Source of the DNA: Microcaldota archaeon
Lineage (GTDB): Archaea > Micrarchaeota > Micrarchaeia > Micrarchaeales > CABMGC01
DNA length: 51,051 bases
NCBI GenBank assembly: GCA_027365175.1
Contig: DAHXNY010000001.1
Span: 1-51,051 of the forward strand
Direction of reading: 5' to 3'
How positions within the stretch are numbered: position 1 is the stretch's first letter; each line of letters opens with the position of its first letter. Both the position numbers and the translations under genes were made by a program. Under the pieces are notes generated by a model that ran no database searches, had not been told where the DNA came from, and worked only from the letters and a program-made list of their open reading frames with translations. This document shows, one piece after another, positions 16,126-24,960 of the stretch.

Positions 16126-16572
16126 ATGCGGCCATATATGGATCGGAACTTTTACGCATATATTCAAAATGGCATTTCTAATTCAGAAAATTTAGAAAAG
16201 CATATAAATCATGCAAATATCATATCCTGGGGTGTAATTTTGGAGGCAGCCGTGAATAAATGTATCGAGGGTCAGCGCATACTGGACCTGTGCAGGGCAG
16301 TACGTGAAATACAGGATTACGATAATCCGCATATTGCATTATCTTGGATAAGGCTGATAGAGGAGACTGAAGAACCGCTGAAGCTCACCAGTAGGGAGTT
16401 CATAAATACGGTCAGGGACATTCCGCCTGCTGTACAGAGCGCTTACTTTTCAGCCATAAGAAATACCGAGGATATTGATATGCTAACAAGCATGCCGTTC
16501 ATGTCTGAATTAAAAAAGCTGAGAAATGATGATGCAGTAGACAGGCTGAAGAGCATAGCAAGAAGATATTGA
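16126..16572 (+). CDS. Hypothetical protein
   Basis: A 148-residue soluble, mostly helical protein I do not recognise (NLEKHINHANIISWGVILEAAVNK, LDLCRAVREIQDYDNPHIALSWIRLIEE). There is no metal motif, signal peptide or membrane helix. It precedes the MazG-like gene by 4 bp, so the two are probably one transcript. Confidence 0.65.
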   Translation: MRPYMDRNFYAYIQNGISNSENLEKHINHANIISWGVILEAAVNKCIEGQRILDLCRAVREIQDYDNPHIALSWIRLIEETEEPLKLTSREFINTVRDIPPAVQSAYFSAIRNTEDIDMLTSMPFMSELKKLRNDDAVDRLKSIARRY

Positions 16573-16576
16573 TTTT

Positions 16577-16882
16577 ATGCAGTACAACAAGCTGGTAAGG
16601 GACAATATACCTGAGATTATAAAGAAGGATGGGAAGACTGCGAAGGTTCATATTGCTGATGACAAAGAGTATGACAAAAGGCTTAAGGAGAAACTCCTGG
16701 AAGAGGCTAATGAATTTGCAGCAAGCGGAGATCCAGAGGAGCTTGCTGATGTGCTTGAAGTTATCTATGCTATTGCGATAAACAAGGGCATACATAAGGT
16801 GCAGCTTGAATCCATTGTGCAGAAAAAGAGGAATGAAAAAGGTTCCTTTGAAAAGAGGATAGTGCTTGACGAGATACGCTAA
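16577..16882 (+). CDS. MazG-like/phosphoribosyl-ATP-pyrophosphohydrolase-like protein
   Basis: A 101-residue all-alpha NTP pyrophosphatase-fold protein. It begins YNKLVRDNIPEIIKKDGK, the hallmark of the short MazG-like (YfaO-type) family. The metal-site pattern LLEEANEF--SGDPEELADVLEV (EE..E plus ExxD) follows. It probably cleaves a non-canonical or damaged nucleoside triphosphate; the substrate is unknown. It overlaps the convergent ASCH gene by 4 bp. Confidence 0.85.
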   Translation: MQYNKLVRDNIPEIIKKDGKTAKVHIADDKEYDKRLKEKLLEEANEFAASGDPEELADVLEVIYAIAINKGIHKVQLESIVQKKRNEKGSFEKRIVLDEIR

Positions 16883-17208
16883 TCCTTGTTCTTGTAATCA
16901 ACATTGAACAGGCCAAGGCTTCCTTTTACTCCGAATGGTTTTATCGCAGTTATATCTGAGAGTATCCAGGCATATGCTCCTTTATACACCTTGCAGCACG
17001 CTTCCCCTTCGTCTGTTTTTACCATGGGCCTTATGTCAGCAAGATTTGCAGTGGCAAATGCTTTTCCGGATATTCCGGATTTAGGATTCTTTGATGCACA
17101 CATGAGCAGTTTGCCCCTGTAATTAGTCTTCCAGACCCTTGTCTCTATTGTCTTCTGCCCTTTAAGCACCATTGTTGCCCAGGGTTCCTTTAGAGATATT
17201 GCCTTCAT
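16879..17208 (-). CDS. ASCH domain protein
   Basis: A 109-residue single-domain protein: AISLKEPWATMVLKGQKTIETRVWKTNYRGKLLMCAS at the N-terminus and AYAWILSDITAIKPFGVKGSLGLFNV at the C-terminus. This is the PUA-like ASCH fold that binds RNA or modified nucleosides; some members are amidohydrolases or nucleases. The exact role is unknown. Confidence 0.88.
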   Translation of the reverse strand: MKAISLKEPWATMVLKGQKTIETRVWKTNYRGKLLMCASKNPKSGISGKAFATANLADIRPMVKTDEGEACCKVYKGAYAWILSDITAIKPFGVKGSLGLFNVDYKNKD

Positions 17209-17238
17209 AGCATCTTGTGTTGACTTTGATTAGGAGTG

Positions 17239-19179
17239 TTATTTCAGCCTTTGTGAATCCAGGTTCATCGGGGACCTTGACTCAACGTGCATCATGTTTC
17301 CTAGCACTCTTGAAAGATCCTCGCACTTTGATTCCTCCCCGTGCATCGTGAATATCTTCTTTGGTGAAGGACGTATGTTCTTGACAAAATCTATGAGCTG
17401 TCTCCTGTCGCTGTGGCCTGAGAATCCTTCTACAGTCTTCACCTGCATCTTGACCCTCATCTGCTCCAGCTTTCCATCCTCTCCAGGAAGAGCTATCTCT
17501 GTGACCTTGTTCTGTATTCTCCTTCCCAGGGAGTTTGCGCTGTTGTAGCCTACGAAGACAAGAAGGTTCTTCGGATCCTCTGCCATCTCTTTGAAGTAGG
17601 CAAGACTTGCCCCTCCGTTAAGCATTCCTCCGCTTGCCAGGATTACCGAAGGTCCTTTGTCAAGTATCTCGCTCTTCTCTCCCTTCGCTATTTCGAATAT
17701 CTCGCTCTCGAACGGGGAGTTGTTGTTTAGTATGCGTTGCTGTACGCTGTACTTCAAATATTCGGGATATGCAGTATGTATAGCACTTGCTTCCAGTATC
17801 ATTCCGTCAAGGTATATTGGGGCTTCCATCTTGTACTTGGGGCTGTTGTTTATGTAGTTCTCCAGGACAAGCATCAGCTCCTGTGATCTCCCTACCGCGA
17901 ATAAGGGTATTACCACCTTGCCTCCGTTGTTGACCGTTGCCTGTATTGCATCTAGCAACTCTATCTCAGACTCCTTCCTGTTCTGGGTTATGTCCCTGGG
18001 GCCGCCATATGTGCTTTCGGTGAATAATGCATCTATTCTAGGATACCTTGTATCTGCTTCGTCAAGCAGCCTCGTGAATCCGTACTTGTAATCACCTGTA
18101 ACTACTGCATTGTACATGCCTTCGCCTATGTGAAGGTGGACGGTTCCGCTTCCGAGTATGTGTCCGGCATTGTGATACGTAAGCTTTATCTCGTCTGTTA
18201 CATTTGTTACCTCTCCGTAGTCCCTGGTAACCATGTGCATGAGCATGGTCTTGACATCCTTTTCTCCGTACAAAGGAGTGCCTCCGCTCTTTATCACTAG
18301 CCTTGTGTAATCATATAGAAGCAGTGCGGCAAGATCCCTTGTGGGCGGGGTGCAGTAGACCGGGCCGGTGTAACCGAATTTGTACAGGTATGGAACGAAG
18401 CCCATGTGGTCCATGTGCCCGTGCGTAAGTATGACTGCATCTATGTCGTTTATCGTTGCGTTCATGTTAGCGACGTATGGAAATGCCTTGTTCTCTCCTG
18501 CAGCGTTGGCTTCTGTGCCCTTTATTCCTGGTTCTGGACTTATTCCGCAGTCTATAAGTATCTTTGAGTGGTTGGTCTCTACAAGCATGCAGCTCCTGCC
18601 TACTTCCTTGAAGCCGCCCAGAGCCGTTGCCTTTATCCACTCGCTCTTCATTATAGGCTTGTTTATCTTGTTGCCTATGCTATCCAGGAACCTCTTCCTG
18701 AACGGGCTCTCCTTGAACAGCATGTTCCTTACTCCTTTTATCACATCGCTGTTCATTGTCGGTATCCTAAGCACTTTCGGTATCCACTTTGTATCGCTTA
18801 TTATGTTGATGAGGTTTGTACCGCCCTTGCCTATTACAAGACCGGGCTTAAGCGCCTCTATGTATACTTCTGAGAATTCTGGTACGAAGCGTATGCCTTC
18901 CTCAGGTATGCCGGCCTCTGCTGGCACTATCTCTTTTATCCTTTTTACAGCAGATTCAGGATCCATAAGCTTTGAAGATTCACTCCTGACTATCAGTCTC
19001 TTCTTTATGGCTACGGAGATGTTCCTGATTATGCTCTCGTCCTTGTAAACGAAGGAAACGTCGTTAACGTAGACGGCTACGTCTGGGCCCTCGAAATCCA
19101 CCTTTGTGACTCCGGCCTCTGCTGGCATAAGCCTTCTCACTTCTTCCAATAAGTCTTTGTTTGTTGCTTCTTCTGACAC
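17239..19179 (-). CDS. Archaeal CPSF1-type beta-CASP ribonuclease with KH domains
   Basis: A 646-residue aCPSF1 (FttA) homologue. The N-terminal ~180 residues hold KH-type RNA-binding modules (LKPGLVIGKGGTNLINIISD). The metallo-beta-lactamase core shows THGHMDHMG, NAGHILGSG and GDYKYGFTRL, and the beta-CASP part has ASGGMLNGG, GFSGHSDR and a final MHGEESKCEDL. The zinc-ligand His/Asp set is complete. This family cleaves RNA at U-rich 3' ends and drives transcription termination in archaea. It lies next to psmB on the same strand, a common archaeal arrangement. Confidence 0.95.
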   Translation of the reverse strand: MSEEATNKDLLEEVRRLMPAEAGVTKVDFEGPDVAVYVNDVSFVYKDESIIRNISVAIKKRLIVRSESSKLMDPESAVKRIKEIVPAEAGIPEEGIRFVPEFSEVYIEALKPGLVIGKGGTNLINIISDTKWIPKVLRIPTMNSDVIKGVRNMLFKESPFRKRFLDSIGNKINKPIMKSEWIKATALGGFKEVGRSCMLVETNHSKILIDCGISPEPGIKGTEANAAGENKAFPYVANMNATINDIDAVILTHGHMDHMGFVPYLYKFGYTGPVYCTPPTRDLAALLLYDYTRLVIKSGGTPLYGEKDVKTMLMHMVTRDYGEVTNVTDEIKLTYHNAGHILGSGTVHLHIGEGMYNAVVTGDYKYGFTRLLDEADTRYPRIDALFTESTYGGPRDITQNRKESEIELLDAIQATVNNGGKVVIPLFAVGRSQELMLVLENYINNSPKYKMEAPIYLDGMILEASAIHTAYPEYLKYSVQQRILNNNSPFESEIFEIAKGEKSEILDKGPSVILASGGMLNGGASLAYFKEMAEDPKNLLVFVGYNSANSLGRRIQNKVTEIALPGEDGKLEQMRVKMQVKTVEGFSGHSDRRQLIDFVKNIRPSPKKIFTMHGEESKCEDLSRVLGNMMHVESRSPMNLDSQRLK

Positions 19180-19215
19180 TTAACCACAAGAAATGTAATT
19201 AGAAATTTTGTTGTT

Positions 19216-19857
19216 TTACGCGGCTTTGGAGATCTTATCGATCTCGTCCTTCGTATACTCCTTGTACCCCTTCTTTGTTATAGAGATTATCTTCATGTTT
19301 CCACCGGTAGCCGAATCCCTCCTCATCGCTATGCTCAGTGCTCTTGCAGCATGCTTTACTCCTTCCTGAACGCTCATCTTTTCCTGATATACGCTTTCAA
19401 GGTATCCGAGTGCTGTAAGCGAACCGCTGCCCGTACTTGTATAACTGCTCTCCTTAGTATAACCGCCCAGCGGATCCATGTCATAAAGCTCAGGCGCGCC
19501 GTTTGTGAAACCTGCCATAATCAACTGCACCATGAATGGATACATCTTGTTCTCCTGGAGCACTATGGAAAGCAGTGATGTTGCTGCCCTTGGAGAGAGC
19601 TTTTTCTTCTCTTCCATCTCGTATATCTGATCCTGTGCCGATACGAGCTTTATCAGGTATTCGGCGTCACCTACGCCCCCTGCTATAGTCATTGCAAGCG
19701 TATCGTTTATCCTGTAGACCTTTACTGCTTCCTGGGTGGCTATGAAGGTGTCCATGGTAGCTCTTGAATCTGCTCCCATCACAACGCCATCGTCGCATAT
19801 TATGCCGACAGTTGTAGTGCCCTTTTTCATCTTCTCATAAATTGACTTTTGATCCAT
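19216..19857 (-). CDS. psmB: Proteasome beta subunit
   Basis: A 213-residue catalytic subunit of the 20S proteasome. A 13-residue propeptide ends in Gly before TTTVGIICDDGVVMGADSRAT; cleavage exposes the nucleophile Thr14. The Asp and Lys partners are in DGVVMGADSRAT and EAVKVYRI, and the TSTGSGSLTALGYLE and RDSATGG segments are typical. It sits upstream of the aCPSF1 gene on the same strand with a 36-bp gap. Confidence 0.96.
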   Translation of the reverse strand: MDQKSIYEKMKKGTTTVGIICDDGVVMGADSRATMDTFIATQEAVKVYRINDTLAMTIAGGVGDAEYLIKLVSAQDQIYEMEEKKKLSPRAATSLLSIVLQENKMYPFMVQLIMAGFTNGAPELYDMDPLGGYTKESSYTSTGSGSLTALGYLESVYQEKMSVQEGVKHAARALSIAMRRDSATGGNMKIISITKKGYKEYTKDEIDKISKAA

Positions 19858-19910
19858 TACAAAACCTACATGAAGTACAGATTAGAGGAATATAAAACAA
19901 AATAAAAATT

Positions 19911-20153
19911 CTATATTATAAGACTACCATTACCTATAAAATACTTGCTATTTTCTGTTGACTCCCCATATGCAAAGTCGTGATGCTTATCGGTTATCCT
20001 CACCTTGTAGACCTTTCCTATCCTTGTCTTCTGGTTCTTGACGAAGACAACAAAATTGTTGATTCTTCCCATTCCTTCGCCTTGAGGGCTCTTTGCAGAA
20101 ACCCTCATGTCATATATCTGTCCCACTTCGAGTTCATTCATGTTTGTATCCAT
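19911..20153 (-). CDS. TRAM domain RNA-binding protein
   Basis: An 80-residue free-standing TRAM domain (VGQIYDMRVSAKSPQGEGMGRINNFVVFV, then IGKVYKVRITDKHHDFAYGES). TRAM is an OB-like fold found in tRNA-modifying enzymes. Stand-alone archaeal versions act as RNA chaperones with a cold-shock-like role. It starts at the ATG at 20153; a second ATG at residue 5 also fits. Confidence 0.9.
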   Translation of the reverse strand: MDTNMNELEVGQIYDMRVSAKSPQGEGMGRINNFVVFVKNQKTRIGKVYKVRITDKHHDFAYGESTENSKYFIGNGSLII

Positions 20154-20292
20154 CCTACCAACCCTGTTAAATATAATTGGTCGCTAATTAACCAGGGATC
20201 CCATCCGATATTAAGTATATCGTATAGCCTATTTAAACCTTTTCTCCAGATTATGTGGATAACGATGCACATTTGCAGTCGTTTCGCTGCTT

Positions 20293-22551
20293 TTACTTTT
20301 TCATGAAGGTTATGTTTGAGATGCCGAATGTCAGACCCTGAACCTGTGTCTGGAACGTGGAATTAGGCTGGTAGAAAGAGAGCTGGTTAAAGCCCTGCAC
20401 AAGCTTTGTCTTCAATGCATAGTATTTGCTCCGCGCTCCGATGGTTATATTTTCAACGGGATTGTTGTTGAGGTAGGTGTAGAGGCCTGTGTTGCCGTTG
20501 TAGGTCGTTGCATTGAAGCCTATCGTTACGTTGGTGGTGTTAGGGGCGTATATTATCAGGCTTCTATAATTGCTGCCTATCCACATGCTCGCCAATGAGC
20601 TGTACTGGGGCTGGCTGCATATAGTTGAATAATAGCACGCGACTGCGCCTGAAACCCACTGCGTCGACCCCACAGGATATGCGACTATCGATTTGCCGGC
20701 ATGTTCTGATATTGCCGCTTTTGTAGAGAATATGAATGTCGAATTTGTTGCGACGCCTTTCCCGAATACGGATGTCAGATAGTTGTACATTATCGCTTGC
20801 GCAGTATTATTATATGCAGGCCTGATGACCGTTACAAAACTGGTATTATACAATGCAAGGAAGAGGATGGTCTCGTTCGTAACGTTCTCATTTACAGGGG
20901 AGGCGTATTCCAAGGTTGGGGAATACTGAAGGGTCAGCGCCTGCTCCGAGAGAGGGATAAGCGATACTGAGAGCGCCTGGGTCGTATTTGACCTGCTTGT
21001 GTATCCTCCTACAAGCGGCTTCTTTGTTGCAGTTACATAATAGGTCTCCATGCCAGTGAACTCCGCAGGCAGATTTCCGCCTTGTGGCAGCGAAGGAAGC
21101 ATTAGCACGGATGAATTACCAGTGGTGTTGCCTATCGCATAATATGCAGATGGTATTGTGGCATTCATGTACAACTGTGATGAAGCAGGAGGGGTGGCTA
21201 TGCCTGCATATTCTATCAGTATTATTATTCCGACTATTGCAGTATAGAGCAGCTTTTTCTTGTCATCCTTATTCTCTGTTATTTTCATGAAGCCCATTGC
21301 TGCCATTATGGATATTGCTATCGTAACTATCATGTCGAATCTTCCCGGCTCCCTTATTATGTTAAGGTAAGGAACATGCAAATATAACGAATACAGGGTA
21401 GGTATCCCGGTAACATTGTTATATATCTGCACATACGGCCCCAGGGCAAGAAGCAGGTATATGGCAAATATTATTATCCAGAATATTGAATTTTTCAGTT
21501 GGTTGTTCTTGTAGTCGTAGAATATGCCTATTATCATCAGTATGAGTACGGAATAACCTATGTATGACACCCTTTCGCCTACGTTCATTGTGAATGATAC
21601 GCCCTGGTATGTTAGCGAGTATATCTGGCTTGCATAGGATAGGGATATGCCGTTGAATAAGGGATTGTAATAACTTGGCAGGAAGAAGGAGAGGGCATTG
21701 TCGCTCCATTGGAGATTGTCATATAGTGCGGACTGCTGCGATGCTACTGAGAACGCAGATTTCAGATGGGGTGCCATAGCTATCAGGAACGGGGAGAAGA
21801 GAATGGCTATTGCTGCTACCATTATGCCGAGGTTTATCGCAGCCTGCTTCTTGTTAACTTCCTTTTTCTTTATTATCAGTAGCAGAATCACTGCGATTAT
21901 CGCAAAGAGGAACAGCATTATCCCCTGTTCTATGTCTCCGACGAAAGTAAGCAGAAGGAAACTTATTGCGGCAAATATCGGGTATCTTTTCTTGCTCTCG
22001 AACATGCTCTTTATGAGAAAGAGTATGAAAAGGGGTACGAATTCTATGAGTGTCCAGTCAAGATGGCCCTGTGCCTGCGCTATGTGCATCGGACTGAATG
22101 CAAAGATAAGTCCTGCAATGAACGATGCATACTTGTTGCCGGTTACATAGTATGCCAGCATATACATGAATAGTCCTGACAGGGCGAAGGCGGTGAAGAA
22201 CAGTATGTTGTAGGCGAAGGCGGAGCTTACCTGCTGCAGGGGCCAGGTAATGATACCTGCTAGAGGGCTCATAGTCTGGGTTACAAAGTTAGCCCCTACT
22301 GGATAGTATAGAAGGTGCGTAAAGTATGGGGATGTATGGAGGACAAATAGCGAATACGGCACCCACCAGAGATTGAACATGGACTGGAAGACGTCGCCAT
22401 ACCCTCTCGGCACTGCTGTCGTTATGTTGATTGTCAGGTACCAGAACAGCACAAGCGCTATGGCAAGATATATCAGGAACAGCTTATATTCAAACATATA
22501 TCTCCTGAGCACTCCCTTTACATCCTTGTAATTAACCTCCATATGAACCAA
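20293..22551 (-). CDS. GT-C-like polytopic membrane protein (putative glycosyltransferase)
   Basis: A 752-residue protein. About 12 membrane helices in the first ~450 residues precede a ~300-residue extracytoplasmic, Asn-X-Ser/Thr-rich domain (many NTT, NVT and NST sequons). The first loop has RGYGDVFQSMFNLWWVPYS, an acidic loop after the first helix as in GT-C enzymes, and HLDWTLIEFVPLFILFL. This matches archaeal membrane proteins annotated as GT39/YfhO-like. It probably transfers sugar from a polyprenyl carrier outside the membrane. It is divergent to the flippase gene, which supports a glycan role. The specific reaction is unknown. Confidence 0.65.
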   Translation of the reverse strand: MVHMEVNYKDVKGVLRRYMFEYKLFLIYLAIALVLFWYLTINITTAVPRGYGDVFQSMFNLWWVPYSLFVLHTSPYFTHLLYYPVGANFVTQTMSPLAGIITWPLQQVSSAFAYNILFFTAFALSGLFMYMLAYYVTGNKYASFIAGLIFAFSPMHIAQAQGHLDWTLIEFVPLFILFLIKSMFESKKRYPIFAAISFLLLTFVGDIEQGIMLFLFAIIAVILLLIIKKKEVNKKQAAINLGIMVAAIAILFSPFLIAMAPHLKSAFSVASQQSALYDNLQWSDNALSFFLPSYYNPLFNGISLSYASQIYSLTYQGVSFTMNVGERVSYIGYSVLILMIIGIFYDYKNNQLKNSIFWIIIFAIYLLLALGPYVQIYNNVTGIPTLYSLYLHVPYLNIIREPGRFDMIVTIAISIMAAMGFMKITENKDDKKKLLYTAIVGIIILIEYAGIATPPASSQLYMNATIPSAYYAIGNTTGNSSVLMLPSLPQGGNLPAEFTGMETYYVTATKKPLVGGYTSRSNTTQALSVSLIPLSEQALTLQYSPTLEYASPVNENVTNETILFLALYNTSFVTVIRPAYNNTAQAIMYNYLTSVFGKGVATNSTFIFSTKAAISEHAGKSIVAYPVGSTQWVSGAVACYYSTICSQPQYSSLASMWIGSNYRSLIIYAPNTTNVTIGFNATTYNGNTGLYTYLNNNPVENITIGARSKYYALKTKLVQGFNQLSFYQPNSTFQTQVQGLTFGISNITFMKK

Positions 22552-22619
22552 TAGGATTAAAGAACAATTTGCAGGATAAATTATAAAATCTTACTAAGAT
22601 ATTCTGCTGTGCAGCGTTT

Positions 22620-24266
22620 TTGCATTTCCAAAGGTATTTCATGCCGGATGAAGAGAAAGTGAAAGAGGAGCTTGGTGTTGGAGGAGAGACCGTTAAGAAT
22701 TTCTCAGCCATGTTTACCGGAACGGTAGCAAGCATACTGGTAAGCCTTGTTATCTACATTTCCATCGCCAGGCTTCTGGGACCTTCCAACTATGGAGTGT
22801 ATACGTTTGCATTCGGGTTTGGAAACCTTGCAGTAGGACTGCTTGGAGGTTTCGGCATAGGGAATTACCTTGTTAAGAACATAACAGAGGCAAGGACAAT
22901 GCGCGAGGGCAGGCTTCTGGACAGTATCCTTGCCAGCGGGTATACGGTTATAATCACAATAACCGTTGTGCTTATGGTAATAGGCATACTTATTAGCGGC
23001 AGCATATCCGCCATATCTCTGAACAACAGCTCCGACTACCTGCTCCTTATAATAGCGGTTATTGCGATATTCTTCGGAACGCTTGAAGCTGTTTCGGAAA
23101 ATGCCCTCGTAGGTTTCGGGAAATCGAATATCGCAGTCGCCACGATGATAGGCTCTGACTTTGTATGGCTTTTTGTAGGCATAGCCTTGATACTTCTGGG
23201 TTACGGAGTACTTGGAGCGCTGATAGGGCTGCTTCTGGACAACGTAGTCGGGTTTATAGTTGCATTTTATTTTGTGGTGAAGGAGAAGCACAGGTATGGC
23301 GCGATAGGCTTCAAGTTTGCTACTAAGCAGGAGTTATACGATACTGTGAAGTTTTCTGCGCCCATAGGGATGAAGAACCTTGTAAGCGTAGGCATATCCA
23401 ACTTTGCAATTGTGCTTTTGGGGTTTTACGTTACGAAGAGCATACTTGGAGACTACGGGGTGGCGATGATGGGCTTCGCATTTGTCTCAGCCTTCTACGG
23501 AAATGTAACTCACGTGATGCTGCAGTCCTTCTCAAAAGCAAGGAAGTCGAAGGAGAAGTCGGAGCTCAATAAGACTTATGGACTTACTCTCAAGTATTCC
23601 CTGATGCTGGTTCTGCCCATTTTCGTATATATGATACTCTTTGCAAGGCAGGGCGTTTACCTTATCTTCTCGCACAGTTATGTCAATGCGCCCCTTTACC
23701 TCAGCTTGATGGTAATCGGGGTTTTCATAAATACAATATCCATATATCTGTCGACTCTCTTCATCTCTGAGAGCAAGACCGCCAAGGTCTTCAAGTATTC
23801 AGTAATATCTGCAATAGTCCAGTTTATTCTGCTTATACTGCTCGTCCCTTACGTTGTCCGTTATTTCGGGCCAGTCGAAGGCCCTATAGCAAGCATACTC
23901 TCCATATTCATAATAGGGAGCGCAGTTAACGACATGCTTTACATCGGAGGTACATGGAAGATGCTCTTATTCAGCATAAACAGGGCAAGAGTTTACAGGG
24001 TACTTTTTGCAAATGTGTTGCTTGGGGTCGTAACTGCCCTTGTGCTCCTGATAACAAACAGCACATGGATAATGTTTTTAGGGGCTGCCGTGCTGATATT
24101 TGCATATCCGATACTTTTGGCATTGCTGAAGATAGTTGACAGAGGAGACATAGAGAGGATAAGAGGATTTGCGCATATGCTTAAATTGATAGGCAGGCCG
24201 ATAGTATGGTTCTTAAGATATACTAACTTTTTTATAATCAAGATATGGGGTAAAGATGCAATATAA
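22620..24266 (+). CDS. Polysaccharide/oligosaccharide flippase (Wzx-like, MOP superfamily)
   Basis: A 548-residue protein with about 14 transmembrane helices. The N-terminal signature NFSAMFTGTVASILVSLVIYISIARLLGPSNYGVYTFAFGFGNL is characteristic of Wzx/RfbX-type flippases. They move lipid-linked oligosaccharides across the membrane. ATG codons at 22620 and 22641 (MPDEEKVK) are both possible; the latter matches the soluble N-terminus better. The last 11 bases overlap the following GT2 gene. Confidence 0.9.
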   Translation: MHFQRYFMPDEEKVKEELGVGGETVKNFSAMFTGTVASILVSLVIYISIARLLGPSNYGVYTFAFGFGNLAVGLLGGFGIGNYLVKNITEARTMREGRLLDSILASGYTVIITITVVLMVIGILISGSISAISLNNSSDYLLLIIAVIAIFFGTLEAVSENALVGFGKSNIAVATMIGSDFVWLFVGIALILLGYGVLGALIGLLLDNVVGFIVAFYFVVKEKHRYGAIGFKFATKQELYDTVKFSAPIGMKNLVSVGISNFAIVLLGFYVTKSILGDYGVAMMGFAFVSAFYGNVTHVMLQSFSKARKSKEKSELNKTYGLTLKYSLMLVLPIFVYMILFARQGVYLIFSHSYVNAPLYLSLMVIGVFINTISIYLSTLFISESKTAKVFKYSVISAIVQFILLILLVPYVVRYFGPVEGPIASILSIFIIGSAVNDMLYIGGTWKMLLFSINRARVYRVLFANVLLGVVTALVLLITNSTWIMFLGAAVLIFAYPILLALLKIVDRGDIERIRGFAHMLKLIGRPIVWFLRYTNFFIIKIWGKDAI

Positions 24267-24960
24267 AGAGTTTACAGTGGTGCTGCCGACTCTCAACGAG
24301 GGCAGAAATGTGGCGGAATTGGTCTCCAGACTTAAGAATAGGTACAGGGGGATAAGCGTGATTGTAGCTGACGACGGTTCGAAGGACAATACCAAGGAAG
24401 AAGCTATGCGCATGAACAAGAGGTATGGCAATGTAAAGGTCATGGACAGGAAGAGGCTTGGTAGGGACAGGGGACTTACGGCAAGTGTGATAGACGGGAT
24501 AAGAGAGAGCAGGACCAGATATGTGATAATCATGGATGCTGACTTGCAGCACCCTTACCAGGTTGTCGGGAAGATAGCTGAGAGGCTTCTTGAAGGGGAT
24601 AAGGTAGCTGTAGGCATAAGGGCAGAGGTTGAGAACTGGCCGTTTTACAGGAAATTCGTTTCGAAGAGCCTGATAATAATAGGGTATGCTGTGCTCTTCG
24701 TGCGCAGGGCCCAGTCCTGTGGGGATATCTTCTCCGGATTCTTCGGTGTAGACAGGGAATTTTTCATGAAGGTGTATTCAGGGAACAGGAGCAGGTTTGT
24801 AGGGAGGGGATTTAAAGTGCTCTTTGACCTGCTGAAGTGCGTAAAGAGGGACAGCGTACAGGTATCGGATGTGCCTTATGTATTCAGGAACAGAAAGTTC
24901 GGGGAATCGAAGGCAGGAGCCACGCAGGTTCTTGATCTGCTAAAATCATTTGCTAGCTGA
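24256..24960 (+). CDS. Glycosyltransferase family 2 (dolichyl-phosphate mannosyltransferase-like)
   Basis: A 234-residue GT-A enzyme: FTVVLPTLNEGRNVAELV, IVADDGSKDNTKE (nucleotide site), YVIIMDADLQHP (DxD metal site) and SGFFGVDREFF. It resembles the soluble Dpm1 type, which loads a sugar onto polyprenyl phosphate for membrane GT-C enzymes. It overlaps the flippase by 11 bp, so the two are coupled. It converges on pyrG with a 15-bp overlap. Confidence 0.88.
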   Translation: MQYKEFTVVLPTLNEGRNVAELVSRLKNRYRGISVIVADDGSKDNTKEEAMRMNKRYGNVKVMDRKRLGRDRGLTASVIDGIRESRTRYVIIMDADLQHPYQVVGKIAERLLEGDKVAVGIRAEVENWPFYRKFVSKSLIIIGYAVLFVRRAQSCGDIFSGFFGVDREFFMKVYSGNRSRFVGRGFKVLFDLLKCVKRDSVQVSDVPYVFRNRKFGESKAGATQVLDLLKSFAS